The position numbers were made by a program, and so were the translations under genes. Below, piece after piece: positions 26,632 to 35,728 of a stretch of 64,000 nucleotides of DNA. This DNA is from Massilia rubra. Lineage in GTDB: Bacteria; Pseudomonadota; Gammaproteobacteria; Burkholderiales; Burkholderiaceae_D. The DNA lies in assembly GCF_011682065.1 (NCBI RefSeq), contig NZ_VUYU01000020.1:1-64000 (forward strand). The letters run 5' to 3'. A model generated the notes under the pieces. The model was given only the letters and a program-made list of their open reading frames with translations. It did no database searches and was not told the DNA's origin. Position 1 is the stretch's first letter. Each line of letters starts with the position of its first letter.

Positions 26632-28152
26632 TTAGCCGTCCACTTTCTTCAGTGAGGGCAATTTCGATACCAAACGCAGGGAGACGGTCAGGCCTTCCAG
26701 CTGGTAATGGGGACGCAGGAAAAACTTGGCGGCGTAATAGCCTGGGTTATCGGCCAGCTCTTCCACTTGGACTTCGGCGGCGGCCAAGGGTTTACGCGCC
26801 TTCGTTTCCTGCGACGAGTTGGCCGGATCGCCATCGACGTAATGCATGATCCAGCTGTTGAGCCAGCTGGTCATTTCATCGCGGTCCTTGAACGAGCCGA
26901 TCTTGTCGCGCACGATGCATTTCAGGTAGTGCGCGAAACGGCAGCAGGCGAACAGGTAAGGCAAGCGGGCCGACAGGCGCGCGTTGGCCGAGGCGTCGGC
27001 GTCGAAGTACTCGGCCGGTTGCTGCAGCGACTGGGCGCCGATGAACGCGGCAAAGTCCGAGTTCTTGCGGTGCACCAGCGGCATGAAGCCATTCTTGGCC
27101 AGTTCCGCTTCACGGCGGTCGCTGATGGCGATTTCGGTCGGGCACTTCATGTCCACGCCGCCGTCGTCGGTCGGGAAGGTGTGGCACGGCAGGTTGTCGA
27201 CCGCGCCGCCGGACTCAACGCCGCGAATCGAGGTGCACCAGCCGAATTCCTTGAACGAGCGATTGATGTTGACGCCCATGGCGTAGGCCGAATTGGCCCA
27301 GGTGTAACGCTCGTGCGATGCGCTGTCGGTGTCTTCTTCAAAACTGAATTCATCGACCGGATTGGTGCGGGCGCCGTAGGGCAGGCGACCGAGGAAGCGC
27401 GGCATGGTCAGGCCGATGTAGCGCGCGTCTTCCGATTCGCGCAGGCTGCGCCAGGCGGCGTATTCCGTGTTCTGGAAAATCTTGGTCAGGTCGCGCGGGT
27501 TGGCCAATTCCTGCCAGGATTCCATCTGCAGCACGGTCGGGGCGGCGGCGGAAATGAACGGGCAGTGCGCGGCCGCCGAGATGCGCGCCAGTTCCGCCAG
27601 CGTTTCGACGTCCTGCGGGCTGTGGTCGAAGTAGAAGTCGCCGATCATGCTGCCAAAAGGCTCGCCGCCGAACTGGCCGTATTCTTCTTCGTAGACTTTT
27701 TTGAAGAGCGGGCTCTGGTCCCACGCCACGCCCTTGTAGCGTTTCAGGTTGCGCGCCAGTTCTTTTTTCGAGATCGGCAACACGCGGATCTTCAGCAGTT
27801 CGTCGGTTTCGGTGTTGCTGACCAGGTGATGCAGGCCGAGCCATGCGCCTTCGAGCTGCTGGAAGTCGGCGTGGTGCAAGATCTGATTGATCTGCTCCGA
27901 CAGCTTCAGGTCGATCTCGGCGATGATGGCCTGGATCGAGCTGTACGCGTCCGACGACATCGTCACCGTGTGCGCCAGTGCTTGCTGGGCAAGCGTGCGT
28001 ACGGCGTTTTGCACCGCGTGGTTGGCTTGCTCGCTCTTCGGCTTGAACTCCTTTTGCAGCAGCAGCGCGAAGTCGCTTTCGGCGCTGGCGTTGTTGCTGG
28101 TACCGTGGGCGGGCAGGGCGCCCGGTTCCAGCAGGGCGGAAAAATCATTCAT
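26632..28152 (-). CDS. tssC: T6SS sheath large subunit TssC
   Basis: 506 aa. TssC with TssB forms the contractile sheath. Diagnostic stretches: ADFQQLEGAWLGLHHLVSNT, LLKIRVLPISKKELARNLKR, SPLFKKVYEEEYGQFGGEPF, LAELARISAAAHCPFISAAA, LPYGARTNPVDEFSFEEDTD, NLPCHTFPTDDGGVDMKCPT and the C-terminal AKFFLRPHYQLEGLTVSLRL. The start overlaps tssB by 8 bp, which favours equimolar synthesis of both sheath subunits. Confidence 0.97.
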   Translation of the reverse strand: MNDFSALLEPGALPAHGTSNNASAESDFALLLQKEFKPKSEQANHAVQNAVRTLAQQALAHTVTMSSDAYSSIQAIIAEIDLKLSEQINQILHHADFQQLEGAWLGLHHLVSNTETDELLKIRVLPISKKELARNLKRYKGVAWDQSPLFKKVYEEEYGQFGGEPFGSMIGDFYFDHSPQDVETLAELARISAAAHCPFISAAAPTVLQMESWQELANPRDLTKIFQNTEYAAWRSLRESEDARYIGLTMPRFLGRLPYGARTNPVDEFSFEEDTDSASHERYTWANSAYAMGVNINRSFKEFGWCTSIRGVESGGAVDNLPCHTFPTDDGGVDMKCPTEIAISDRREAELAKNGFMPLVHRKNSDFAAFIGAQSLQQPAEYFDADASANARLSARLPYLFACCRFAHYLKCIVRDKIGSFKDRDEMTSWLNSWIMHYVDGDPANSSQETKARKPLAAAEVQVEELADNPGYYAAKFFLRPHYQLEGLTVSLRLVSKLPSLKKVDG

Positions 28153-28696
28153 GCGCGTCTCCCTGCACGGTTGCGGGGCCGGTCACCGTGCCAGCGGCCG
28201 GCCGGGCGGCCAGGCTGCCGAGCAATGCCGGATTCTTGAGCACCTGGTTAATCAATTCCTCGGCGCCGCTCTTGCCGTCCATGTAGGAGAGCAGGTTGGA
28301 CAGCTGGGTGCGGGCGTCGAGCAGTTGCGCCAGCGAATCGACATTGCGCGCCACATTGGCCGGCGAGAAGTCGTCCATGCTGTCGAAGGTCAGGTCGACT
28401 TGCAGCATGCCTTCGCCGGTCAGCGTGTTGGGTACCTGGAAAGCGGTGCGCGGTTGCAGCGACTTCATGCGTTCATCGAAATTGTCGATGTCGATTTCCA
28501 GGAATTTGCGCTCGGCCAGGTCCGGGAGCGGGGCCAACTGCTTGCCGGCCAGGTCGGCCATGACGCCCATGACGAACGGCAGTTGCACCTTGCGTTCGGC
28601 GCCATACACTTCGACGTCGTATTCAATTTGCACGCGCGGTGCACGGTTACGTGCGATGAATTTCTGGCCGCTGCTTGCGGGCCGTCGGTTAGCCAT
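28145..28696 (-). CDS. tssB: T6SS sheath small subunit TssB
   Basis: 183 aa. Family markers are FIARNRAPRVQIEYDVEVYG, KVQLPFVMGVMADLAGKQL, ERKFLEIDIDNFDERMKSLQ and LRTRLDDL-type region FSPANVARNVDSLAQLLDAR, ending with SNLLSYMDGKSGAEELINQV. AAGGAG lies well placed before the ATG. A 63-bp gap separates it from tssA, and tssC follows in overlap. Confidence 0.96.
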   Translation of the reverse strand: MANRRPASSGQKFIARNRAPRVQIEYDVEVYGAERKVQLPFVMGVMADLAGKQLAPLPDLAERKFLEIDIDNFDERMKSLQPRTAFQVPNTLTGEGMLQVDLTFDSMDDFSPANVARNVDSLAQLLDARTQLSNLLSYMDGKSGAEELINQVLKNPALLGSLAARPAAGTVTGPATVQGDAHE

Positions 28697-28759
28697 GGGA
28701 ATTGCTCCTTGTGAAAGCTGTCAATTGGTCGAAAACGGTGTGAAAGGGAGGGCGCGCTG

Positions 28760-29809
28760 TCATGTCTGCGTGCCCATCAGCAGGTCGATCTGGCTGACGC
28801 TGTCCGGCGCGAGGTCGCGCATGATTTCGTAAAAACTCATCTGCATCAGCCGCTGCGCGCGCCGCAGCAACAGCGGCGCCGGGTGACTCGGTTCGTGCTT
28901 TTCCAGGTAAAAGCAGATCTTTTCGAGCATCAGGCGCACGTCGTCGCGGCTGTCAAGCTCCTGCGTGCGCCAGTCCGTTGCGCGCGGGGCCGGCGATGAC
29001 GGCGCGCCAGGCTGGCCAGCTGCCTGCTCAGGCGCGCTCTCGACGGCGGCGTGGCTGCTGCCGGTGGTCTCGTCGAGGCGTCGCAGCAGTTTGGTCACGT
29101 GCTGGTGTTCCGGCAGCCATTCCGTCCCCAGGTGCTCCTGCAGCAGCGCGACAATCGTCTCGAGCGCCCAATGCGCTTCGCCCACGGCCAGCAGGGCGGG
29201 ATGATTGTCGTGGCGGGCGCGCGTCAGTTCCATGCGCAGGCGGTCCGGTCCACCGGCGTAGTGCACATGCTCCGGGGCGCTGTGATTGAGTACCGATTCG
29301 ATTTCGCGCAAGGGAAGGGCGCCGGGACCGAGCAGCGGCACGGCGCGCAAGTCGCGCAGCACGCTGTGCGGCTCGAACAGCGGCGCCAGCGCGTTGGTGC
29401 GCGGGAATGGGTCGATGTCCTCGTCGTCCTGGTCGTCTTCCTTCAGGCGCGGGTAAAGATCGGTCCAGTAGCGGCCCAGCAGACCTGCTACCAGGCGCAG
29501 GCCCTGGGCGTAGCCCTGCATGCCTTGCAGGTTGGTCCAGGCTTGCGCCAGCAGGCAGGCGATGCGCAGGTCCTTGCTTTGCACAATCAGCTGCTCGCCC
29601 TGGCGCGCGACCTCACGCCAGTCCGGCGCTTCGGCCGCGATGATGGTGTCGCCGTATTGCTGCTCGGCGCGCGGCTGCGCGGCCTGCATCAGCGCCAGGA
29701 AGGGGGCGGCATATTCCAGGTTGCGGCCACACGGGGGCGCGTCACCGACTGGCGCGAGCAAGGCGCTAAGCAGGGCCGACTCGGCGCAGGGAGCTTCAAG
29801 CAGGTTCAT
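28760..29809 (-). CDS. tssA: T6SS cap/baseplate-associated protein TssA
   Basis: 349 aa. The N-terminal ImpA domain (PVGDAPPCGRNLEYAAPFLA, DWREVARQGEQLIVQSKDLR, IACLLAQAWTNLQGMQGYAQ, GLRLVAGLLGRYWTDLYPRL) is typical. A Pro/Ala linker and a short C-terminal helical domain (RDDVRLMLEKICFYLEKHEP, PLLLRRAQRLMQMSFYEIMR) follow. That C-terminus is of the short class, not the long VasJ type. TssA coordinates tube and sheath extension. Its ATG overlaps the kinase stop (ATGA). Confidence 0.94.
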   Translation of the reverse strand: MNLLEAPCAESALLSALLAPVGDAPPCGRNLEYAAPFLALMQAAQPRAEQQYGDTIIAAEAPDWREVARQGEQLIVQSKDLRIACLLAQAWTNLQGMQGYAQGLRLVAGLLGRYWTDLYPRLKEDDQDDEDIDPFPRTNALAPLFEPHSVLRDLRAVPLLGPGALPLREIESVLNHSAPEHVHYAGGPDRLRMELTRARHDNHPALLAVGEAHWALETIVALLQEHLGTEWLPEHQHVTKLLRRLDETTGSSHAAVESAPEQAAGQPGAPSSPAPRATDWRTQELDSRDDVRLMLEKICFYLEKHEPSHPAPLLLRRAQRLMQMSFYEIMRDLAPDSVSQIDLLMGTQT

Positions 29810-31404
29810 GGCTGGCCCGATTTGAAGGCGTGCACAACATCGGGCGCGGCTGCGTCGGCTGTTACCTGCAGCCGCAGGCGGTGCGGCGTCAGCGATCCGT
29901 TGCGCACTTCGATCTTGTAGTCACCGGGCATCAGCTGGAGTGACTTCATGGGTGGACTGACGCCGCGTTTTTTGCCGTTTACATATACTTCGCCCCATGG
30001 GCTGATACGCAGCGCGACCGGCACCGGCTTGAGCACCGGCTTTGACACTGGCGCGGCGGGAAGCTTGGGCGCGGCATCGACCAGCGCCGGCGGTTCGGGT
30101 TCGCTACTCTGCGCTGGTGCTGGCGGCGGGGACGGCGACACCTCGCTGCTGTTGACCTCTGGCGCAGGCGTTACGGGCGCTGGCGGGGGTGTCGCGACCG
30201 GGGGTGCGGGCACCGGTGGCGGCGCGTGCGGCGGCGCTGCGGCGTTCACCAGCCACAGCACTGCAACAAGGGCCACGGCCGATGCGCTCGCGCCGAGCAC
30301 CCACCAGCGTGCTTTGTTTGTTGGCGCGACGCGCTCGGCGGGCGACGCTGGCGGCGCGACCGACGCGGACCTGACAAGTGCGTCGCGCGGCGTGCTGTGC
30401 TGGGGCGCTGAGCTCTCCGGCAGCGCGGCTTCTTTTACCGCCGGCGCCGCTTGATCAACAGCGCTGTAGTGTCCCGGCGTCGCCGACGTCAGGCCCAGCA
30501 GGGCCGCAAACGCGCCGACCGATTGCGGGCGCTCTTCAATGCGCTGGCGCAGGGCCGCATCGGCAGCGCGCAGCAGGGTGGCGCTGTAGCGCTGGGTGCT
30601 GCCTTCAAGCGGCTGGTAGTTGTCTGAAATGCTGCGTACGACCGCCGCCGGCGGCAGTTGACCCGACACCAGGATGTGAATGACCGCGCCGAGCGCGTAA
30701 ATGTCGGTCCACGGTCCCTGGGGAAAGGCCGGGTCGTCGGTGTATTGCTCGATCGGCGAATAGCCGGGTTTGAGCATGATGCTGGAATCGTCAACCAGGT
30801 CGCCAATGAGTTTACGGGCGGAGCCGAAATCGAGCAGGACCGGGAGGCCGTCCGGCTGCATCAGGATGTTGTCGAGGGCAATGTCACGGTGGAAGCACTG
30901 GGTGCGGTGCAAGGTTTCGAGCGCGCCCAGCAGTGCCGCCAGCATGCGCATGATGTCCGCTTCGCCGAGGGCGCGCCCGCCCGCCAGGCGCTGCTTGAGC
31001 GTCAGGCCTTCGTAGCATGGCGTGGCCATGTAGGCGGTGCCATGGGCTTCCCAGAAACGCAGCACCTTGATCAGGCCCGGATGGTCGAACTTGGCCAGCA
31101 GGCGCGCTTCATTGATAAAGCCTGCCTGGCCGCTTTTGAAGGTGGCGGCGAAACGCTCGCCCCGTAGCGCGATACTCAGGTCGCCCTGGCGCACCGCCAG
31201 CATGGCCGGCATGTATTCCTTGATCGCCACGACCCGCGCGAGCGCATGGTCGAAAGCGCGGTACACGATGCCAAAGCCACCGACACCGAGGACGCCGGTG
31301 ATTTCGAATTCTTCCATGCGGTGGCCGTTGGGCAGCGGGCGCGTGGCGGCGTCCGACGCTGCCGCTGGTTCGATCAAGACGCTGTCGTTGGAAAAATTGC
31401 TCAT
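29806..31404 (-). CDS. Membrane Ser/Thr protein kinase with PEGA domain (PpkA-like)
   Basis: 532 aa. The cytoplasmic Hanks-type kinase domain (~30-300) has all catalytic motifs: GVGGFGIVY (Gly loop), VVAIKEYMP (Lys), HRDIALDNILM (catalytic Asp), VLLDFGSARKL (DFG) and YSPIEQY. A Pro/Ala region, one membrane helix (WWVLGASASAVALVAVLWLV, ~370-390) and a Pro-rich periplasmic stretch follow. The C-terminal PEGA domain is RISPWGEVYVNGKKRGVSPP, MPGDYKIEVRNG. In T6SS such kinases phosphorylate FHA proteins and trigger assembly; here FHA and PP2C genes lie in the same locus. The PEGA domain may sense a periplasmic signal. It overlaps tagF and tssA by 4 bp each. Confidence 0.93.
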   Translation of the reverse strand: MSNFSNDSVLIEPAAASDAATRPLPNGHRMEEFEITGVLGVGGFGIVYRAFDHALARVVAIKEYMPAMLAVRQGDLSIALRGERFAATFKSGQAGFINEARLLAKFDHPGLIKVLRFWEAHGTAYMATPCYEGLTLKQRLAGGRALGEADIMRMLAALLGALETLHRTQCFHRDIALDNILMQPDGLPVLLDFGSARKLIGDLVDDSSIMLKPGYSPIEQYTDDPAFPQGPWTDIYALGAVIHILVSGQLPPAAVVRSISDNYQPLEGSTQRYSATLLRAADAALRQRIEERPQSVGAFAALLGLTSATPGHYSAVDQAAPAVKEAALPESSAPQHSTPRDALVRSASVAPPASPAERVAPTNKARWWVLGASASAVALVAVLWLVNAAAPPHAPPPVPAPPVATPPPAPVTPAPEVNSSEVSPSPPPAPAQSSEPEPPALVDAAPKLPAAPVSKPVLKPVPVALRISPWGEVYVNGKKRGVSPPMKSLQLMPGDYKIEVRNGSLTPHRLRLQVTADAAAPDVVHAFKSGQP

Positions 31405-32105
31405 ACGGATCCTTGTTGGGGACCAAACAGGCGGGCGAACAGGGCATTATTGAGCTGTCCGGTGTGGGTGCAGGTCTTCAGGGGCGAGCCGTCGCCCTGG
31501 TTGGTCCACCAGAAACTGGTGGCGCTGGCAGCGTCGAAGTACAGCGCCAGGTCGGGACTGGACTTGGCGTGCCGACGGGCGCCGGCCTGCGCCTGGCGCC
31601 AGAACGCGTCCTGGTCCACTGCGGCGCGTGTGCTCATCGGCGCGGTGTCCACGTGCGCCAGGGCGGCGCCGAGGCGGTCGATGGCGTGGCCGTGGCGGAT
31701 CGCCTCCAGCAGCGCCTGGCCAAGCGCGCCGTAAAATTCGTCGCAGCACTCCAGCATGCCGTTATGGAACGCGCCGGTCGGCACCGGCCACAGCGCCGCG
31801 ACCGGGTAGTAGCGGCCAACCCGGTCGCAACTGGGCGCCAGAACGCCGAGCTGAACCGAGTCGTGGCCGAGTCCCGCCGGAAGCAAAAAATTCCACAGCG
31901 GCGCCACGGCATAGTGCGTGGCCAGCATGTTCGGACCGGCTTGCTGCAAGGCCGCCAACCCGTTTTGCAGCCAGTGCTCCCAGCCGCCCAGCAGGGCGTA
32001 AGGCAGTTGCTGCCGGACGAAGTCGCCGGCCGACGGGATCTTGCCGAACCAGCCCACCGGCGCGGTGGCGCTGCCCTGGACGTGCGTGTTGAACGGGCCG
32101 TTCAT
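31401..32105 (-). CDS. tagF: T6SS-associated protein TagF (DUF2094)
   Basis: 234 aa. VGWFGKIPSAGDFVRQQLPY, ALLGGWEHWLQNGLAALQQA and LWNFLLPAGLGHDSVQLGVL, then SCDRVGRYYPVAALWPVP, are TagF signatures. TagF is a cytoplasmic post-translational repressor of T6SS in Pseudomonas. The ATG at 32103-32105 shares a base with the tssM stop (TGATG); a GTG one codon earlier is possible. It is followed by the kinase with a 4-bp overlap, consistent with threonine-phosphorylation control. Confidence 0.92.
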   Translation of the reverse strand: MNGPFNTHVQGSATAPVGWFGKIPSAGDFVRQQLPYALLGGWEHWLQNGLAALQQAGPNMLATHYAVAPLWNFLLPAGLGHDSVQLGVLAPSCDRVGRYYPVAALWPVPTGAFHNGMLECCDEFYGALGQALLEAIRHGHAIDRLGAALAHVDTAPMSTRAAVDQDAFWRQAQAGARRHAKSSPDLALYFDAASATSFWWTNQGDGSPLKTCTHTGQLNNALFARLFGPQQGSV

Positions 32106-35100
32106 CACACCCCTCCCGGGCAGGAAAAGCTGGCCAGCTGGGCCAGGCGGAACGGGTTGTGCGCACTGCTGGCGGTCACTTCAAACACGGCTTTGGCGCC
32201 GTTGACGTCGAACGTCGCCAGCATTTTTTCCGCATCGCGCTGTGGCGCCAGGCTGGCGCGGTCGAACATGCGGTGCAGGGCCCAGGCGCCTTCGGTCATC
32301 AGGGAGCCACTGCTGCCGTTGCTGCCGGTCACCTGCACGCGCACCTGGTTGCGCCCTGCCGGACCGGGCCATTGAATCGGCGTCGACACTTGCGGGCCGT
32401 GGGCGTAGCGCACTGCCTGGCCGTCGATGTCGATGACAAACTGCGCGATGGAGGCATCCATCTGAACCGGCTTGATATCGAGCCGGATGGTGGGCGTGCG
32501 GGCGCCGCCGGCGAAATACACATCACGGATGACCACTGCCTGCTCAAAGGAATTGAGGTAGCCGGCACGGGCCTTCTGTTCTCCCTTGAAGCGCCATGGC
32601 CGCACCGCCGTGTCGACCTGGTTTGCCAGGTTCTTCTGGAAAAACTCGTCCATCAGGGCGCCGGGGGCGAAGATCTGGGCAAAGTCGCCAAGCGCCATGT
32701 CACGCGGGGAGCTGCGCACGAACGGGTAGCGGCCAGCCACGCTTTGCTGGCAGTAGTGGCCCACATTGGCGGCGACATTCTTGCCAAGCTGCTGTTGCAG
32801 CACCTGGGTCACGTTGTTGTCGGACGAATTGGCCAGTTCGCCCAGCATGCCGCGAAACGGCGTCGGCAGGCGGCCGGCTTCGGCCAGGATTTTGCTGACC
32901 ACTTGATTCGGTGGCGGCGTGGCGCCGTCGCGCAGGGCGGTCTCGGTGGCGATCAACTGGGCGTACAGCTCGCCGAGGGTGTCGACAATGCCGTCGATGG
33001 GCGCCTTGCCGCCTTTGTCGCGCGCTGTCGTAAATTCGCGCAGGCCGGCGAAGCGTGTATCGACCAGCATTTCCACGCGTTCCGCGGCGGCCGCCTCCGG
33101 CTTGCCGCCGGCCAGGTCGCTTTGGCCGAAGATCTGGCTCAGGGACGAGCGCGTGCTGTCGAGTTTGTCTCTGGCCTTGTCGACGATGGTGGCGCCGTTG
33201 ATCTCGTCTTTGCGCACCAGCGTGGTTTCCTTGGCGGCAGCGTTCATGACGCGCACCAGCGGCGAGTCAAGGGACGACAGGATGCGCGCGACCTGGATAT
33301 TCTGGGCCAGCGTGCCGCCGGTCTTCAGGCGCAGGTCGCCCAGGTAGTCTTCCCACACGCGAATGTAGTCGGTCAGATACAGGCGACGTACCTCGGCGCT
33401 CCATGCGGCAAGGTTGTCGGCACGGGCTGGCGCGCTTTTTGGCTGGGCCAGGACCCATTTCTCTTCTTCCGCCAGCTTGGCGATGCGCGCGTCCAGGCCG
33501 GGAGCGAACAGTTCCCAGTAACCGCGATAGCTGTACAGGCCGGCCACGCCTTGGTTCAGGCTGGCGCCACTGGCGCGCCGGAACACCAGCGGCGCCTGCG
33601 GACCGACCACGGCGCCGACATTGAACGTTGGCAGTTGCTTGTTACCTTGCAACATGCGCTTCATGGTGCCGTAGGCGCGCTGGGCCAGAGTATGTGTGAG
33701 CAGTCGTTCACGCGTTTGCGCCACCAGTGGCTCGTCCATCGCAAACGGCGACGCCACGATCCGCTGCGCAAGCAAGCGCTTCAGATGGTCGCGCAGTTCG
33801 TCGCGCTGGACGTTCGACAGGGCGCTGCCCAATTGACGTTCCAGGTCCAGCGACAACCACGCCTGCAGGAAATCGGCGTCGTAATGCGTCGGATCGAACA
33901 GCATCAGATACGCCTTGAGCGCGTTGTAGCTCAGTTCCACGTCGCCGCTCGGGGCCTGGCGCAGGCTGTCTTCCAGGCGGCGCGCCAGTTGCGGCAGAAA
34001 CATGTCGTCCAGCGCCCGCTCGTAAGCACGGGTGGACGCCGCTTGCAGCTTGTTGCCCTGATACAGGCCCAGCTGGTAAGCGACCGGAGGATTTTTCACG
34101 TCCAGCACGGTGCTGACTGGCACGGCGTGCAAGGCGTCGAGCATCGGCATGACGCTGGTGATCTGTTCACGGTCGCTCAGCCGAACTGCGCCAAGGCGTT
34201 TTTCAAGCGCTGGCAGGCGCGCTGCGACATCGTTGACGTAAGCCTGGTTGGCGCGGTAGCTGTTGATCCATGCGAGCGAGATCGCGATTGCCAGCACGGC
34301 GGTGGCGGCATAGCCGGCTGTGCGCAGCCAGGTTTGCTTCTTCTGCCAGCGTTCATTGGTGCCAGCCAGGCCGGCTTCCTTGAAAATGATGTCTTGCAAC
34401 AGGCTGCGCAGGAAGAAGCTGCGGCCGGGTTCGCCGATCTGCGGCGAACGCTGGCCGGTATTGATCTGCAAAAAGTTTTTGATGCCGCCGAGGACCCGGT
34501 CGAACACGGTGCCTTCCTGGGTGCCACTGGTAAAGTACACGCCGCGCAGCAAGGCGTTCGACTCGAATTTTGAGGAGACGAAGACGTGCGCCAGGAACTG
34601 GCTCAGAATGCTCTCCAAGCCGGCAAACTCCTGCGGCAGCAGGTAGGCCAGTTCGCGCTGGCGCGGGTCGTGCTCGGCCAGCAGTTGCTCGGGCAGGCTG
34701 GCGTACAGGCGTTCGAGCAGTTGCTTGTACTGGGCCGAAAAAGCGCCCGGCAAGTCGAAGCCGCTGTCGCGCACGGCGTCGAGCTTGAAGGTCAGGCCCC
34801 ATACCTGGCTGCGCTGTTCCTTGCTCAGTTGGGCAAAATATTCGGTAAACCCGGCCAGCAGATCGACCTTGGTGATCAGGACGTAGACCGGGAATTGAAT
34901 GCCGAGCTGGTCGCGCAGTTCGTGCAGGCGCTTGCGCAAGGTGAGCGCATGCAATGCGCGTTCCTGCTCGCCGCTGGTGAGCAGATCGGCGATGCTGATG
35001 GTGAGAATGGCGCCGTTCAGTGGCTGGCGCGGCCGGAATTTTTTGAGGAGGTCGACAAAACCCTGCCATTCGCCGTGGTCGTGTTCACGATTTTCTTGCA

Positions 35101-35728
35101 CGGTGTAGCGGCCGGCCGTGTCGATCAGCACCGCTTCGTTGGTGAACCACCAGTCGCAGTTACGGGTGCCGCCGATGCCGCGAATGGCTGCTTTGCCAAA
35201 TTGTTCAGCCAGGGGGAATTCCAGGCCGGCATTGACCAGCGCCGTGGTCTTGCCCGAGCCCGGTGCGCCGATGAAGACGTACCACGGCAGCTGATACAGA
35301 TACTGGCCCGAGAAGCGCTGCAGGAAAGCCAGCTTGCCTTGATTGGCGTCGGTGGCGAACCTGGCCGTCTTCAGCTTCTCGGAGGCGTCCTGGAAGCGCT
35401 GGCCGAGTTCATCCAGGTGTGGGTTGGCAGCGCTTGGTGCGGCATGGGGGCGTGCGGCGGGCGTACGGATCTGCGTGAGCAGCTGGGAGTTCAGGCGGGC
35501 CGCGCGCCAGTAGCGGTACAGCGCGCGCAGCAGCCAGATGGCAAACACCAGTCCGATCACGCACCAGCGCGCCAGTTCGCTCTCCAGCGGGCGCATCTGG
35601 CCGATGGCGACGATCGGCCCGAGCAGCCAGACCATGCAGCACAAGGCAAGCAGGCCAAAGAATATCCACAGCTGACGACCGAAGACGACACCGGCCACTC
35701 TGCCGAACAGGTTCATGACAATATTCAT
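32105..35728 (-). CDS. tssM: T6SS membrane complex protein TssM (IcmF-like)
   Basis: 1207 aa from MNIVMNLFGRVAGVVFGRQL; the open frame extends 207 codons upstream but that part is antisense to tssL coding. Two N-terminal helices (WIFFGLLALCCMVWLLGPIV, WCVIGLVFAIWLLRALYRYW), a cytoplasmic NTPase with Walker A GAPGSGKTTALVNAG, VLIDTAGRYTVQEN and ITKVDLLAGFTEYFAQLSKE, a third helix near residue ~440 (AGYAATAVLAIAISLAWI) and a long periplasmic region ending in a DUF1215-type beta part. TssM spans the periplasm and binds TssJ and TssL. The start overlaps the tssL stop (ATGA). Confidence 0.96.
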   Translation of the reverse strand: MNIVMNLFGRVAGVVFGRQLWIFFGLLALCCMVWLLGPIVAIGQMRPLESELARWCVIGLVFAIWLLRALYRYWRAARLNSQLLTQIRTPAARPHAAPSAANPHLDELGQRFQDASEKLKTARFATDANQGKLAFLQRFSGQYLYQLPWYVFIGAPGSGKTTALVNAGLEFPLAEQFGKAAIRGIGGTRNCDWWFTNEAVLIDTAGRYTVQENREHDHGEWQGFVDLLKKFRPRQPLNGAILTISIADLLTSGEQERALHALTLRKRLHELRDQLGIQFPVYVLITKVDLLAGFTEYFAQLSKEQRSQVWGLTFKLDAVRDSGFDLPGAFSAQYKQLLERLYASLPEQLLAEHDPRQRELAYLLPQEFAGLESILSQFLAHVFVSSKFESNALLRGVYFTSGTQEGTVFDRVLGGIKNFLQINTGQRSPQIGEPGRSFFLRSLLQDIIFKEAGLAGTNERWQKKQTWLRTAGYAATAVLAIAISLAWINSYRANQAYVNDVAARLPALEKRLGAVRLSDREQITSVMPMLDALHAVPVSTVLDVKNPPVAYQLGLYQGNKLQAASTRAYERALDDMFLPQLARRLEDSLRQAPSGDVELSYNALKAYLMLFDPTHYDADFLQAWLSLDLERQLGSALSNVQRDELRDHLKRLLAQRIVASPFAMDEPLVAQTRERLLTHTLAQRAYGTMKRMLQGNKQLPTFNVGAVVGPQAPLVFRRASGASLNQGVAGLYSYRGYWELFAPGLDARIAKLAEEEKWVLAQPKSAPARADNLAAWSAEVRRLYLTDYIRVWEDYLGDLRLKTGGTLAQNIQVARILSSLDSPLVRVMNAAAKETTLVRKDEINGATIVDKARDKLDSTRSSLSQIFGQSDLAGGKPEAAAAERVEMLVDTRFAGLREFTTARDKGGKAPIDGIVDTLGELYAQLIATETALRDGATPPPNQVVSKILAEAGRLPTPFRGMLGELANSSDNNVTQVLQQQLGKNVAANVGHYCQQSVAGRYPFVRSSPRDMALGDFAQIFAPGALMDEFFQKNLANQVDTAVRPWRFKGEQKARAGYLNSFEQAVVIRDVYFAGGARTPTIRLDIKPVQMDASIAQFVIDIDGQAVRYAHGPQVSTPIQWPGPAGRNQVRVQVTGSNGSSGSLMTEGAWALHRMFDRASLAPQRDAEKMLATFDVNGAKAVFEVTASSAHNPFRLAQLASFSCPGGV

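Noticed and set aside
32159-34573. 804-residue plus-strand frame
   Set aside because: It is the complement of tssM, which has full family homology; the composition is typical of antisense GC-rich frames.
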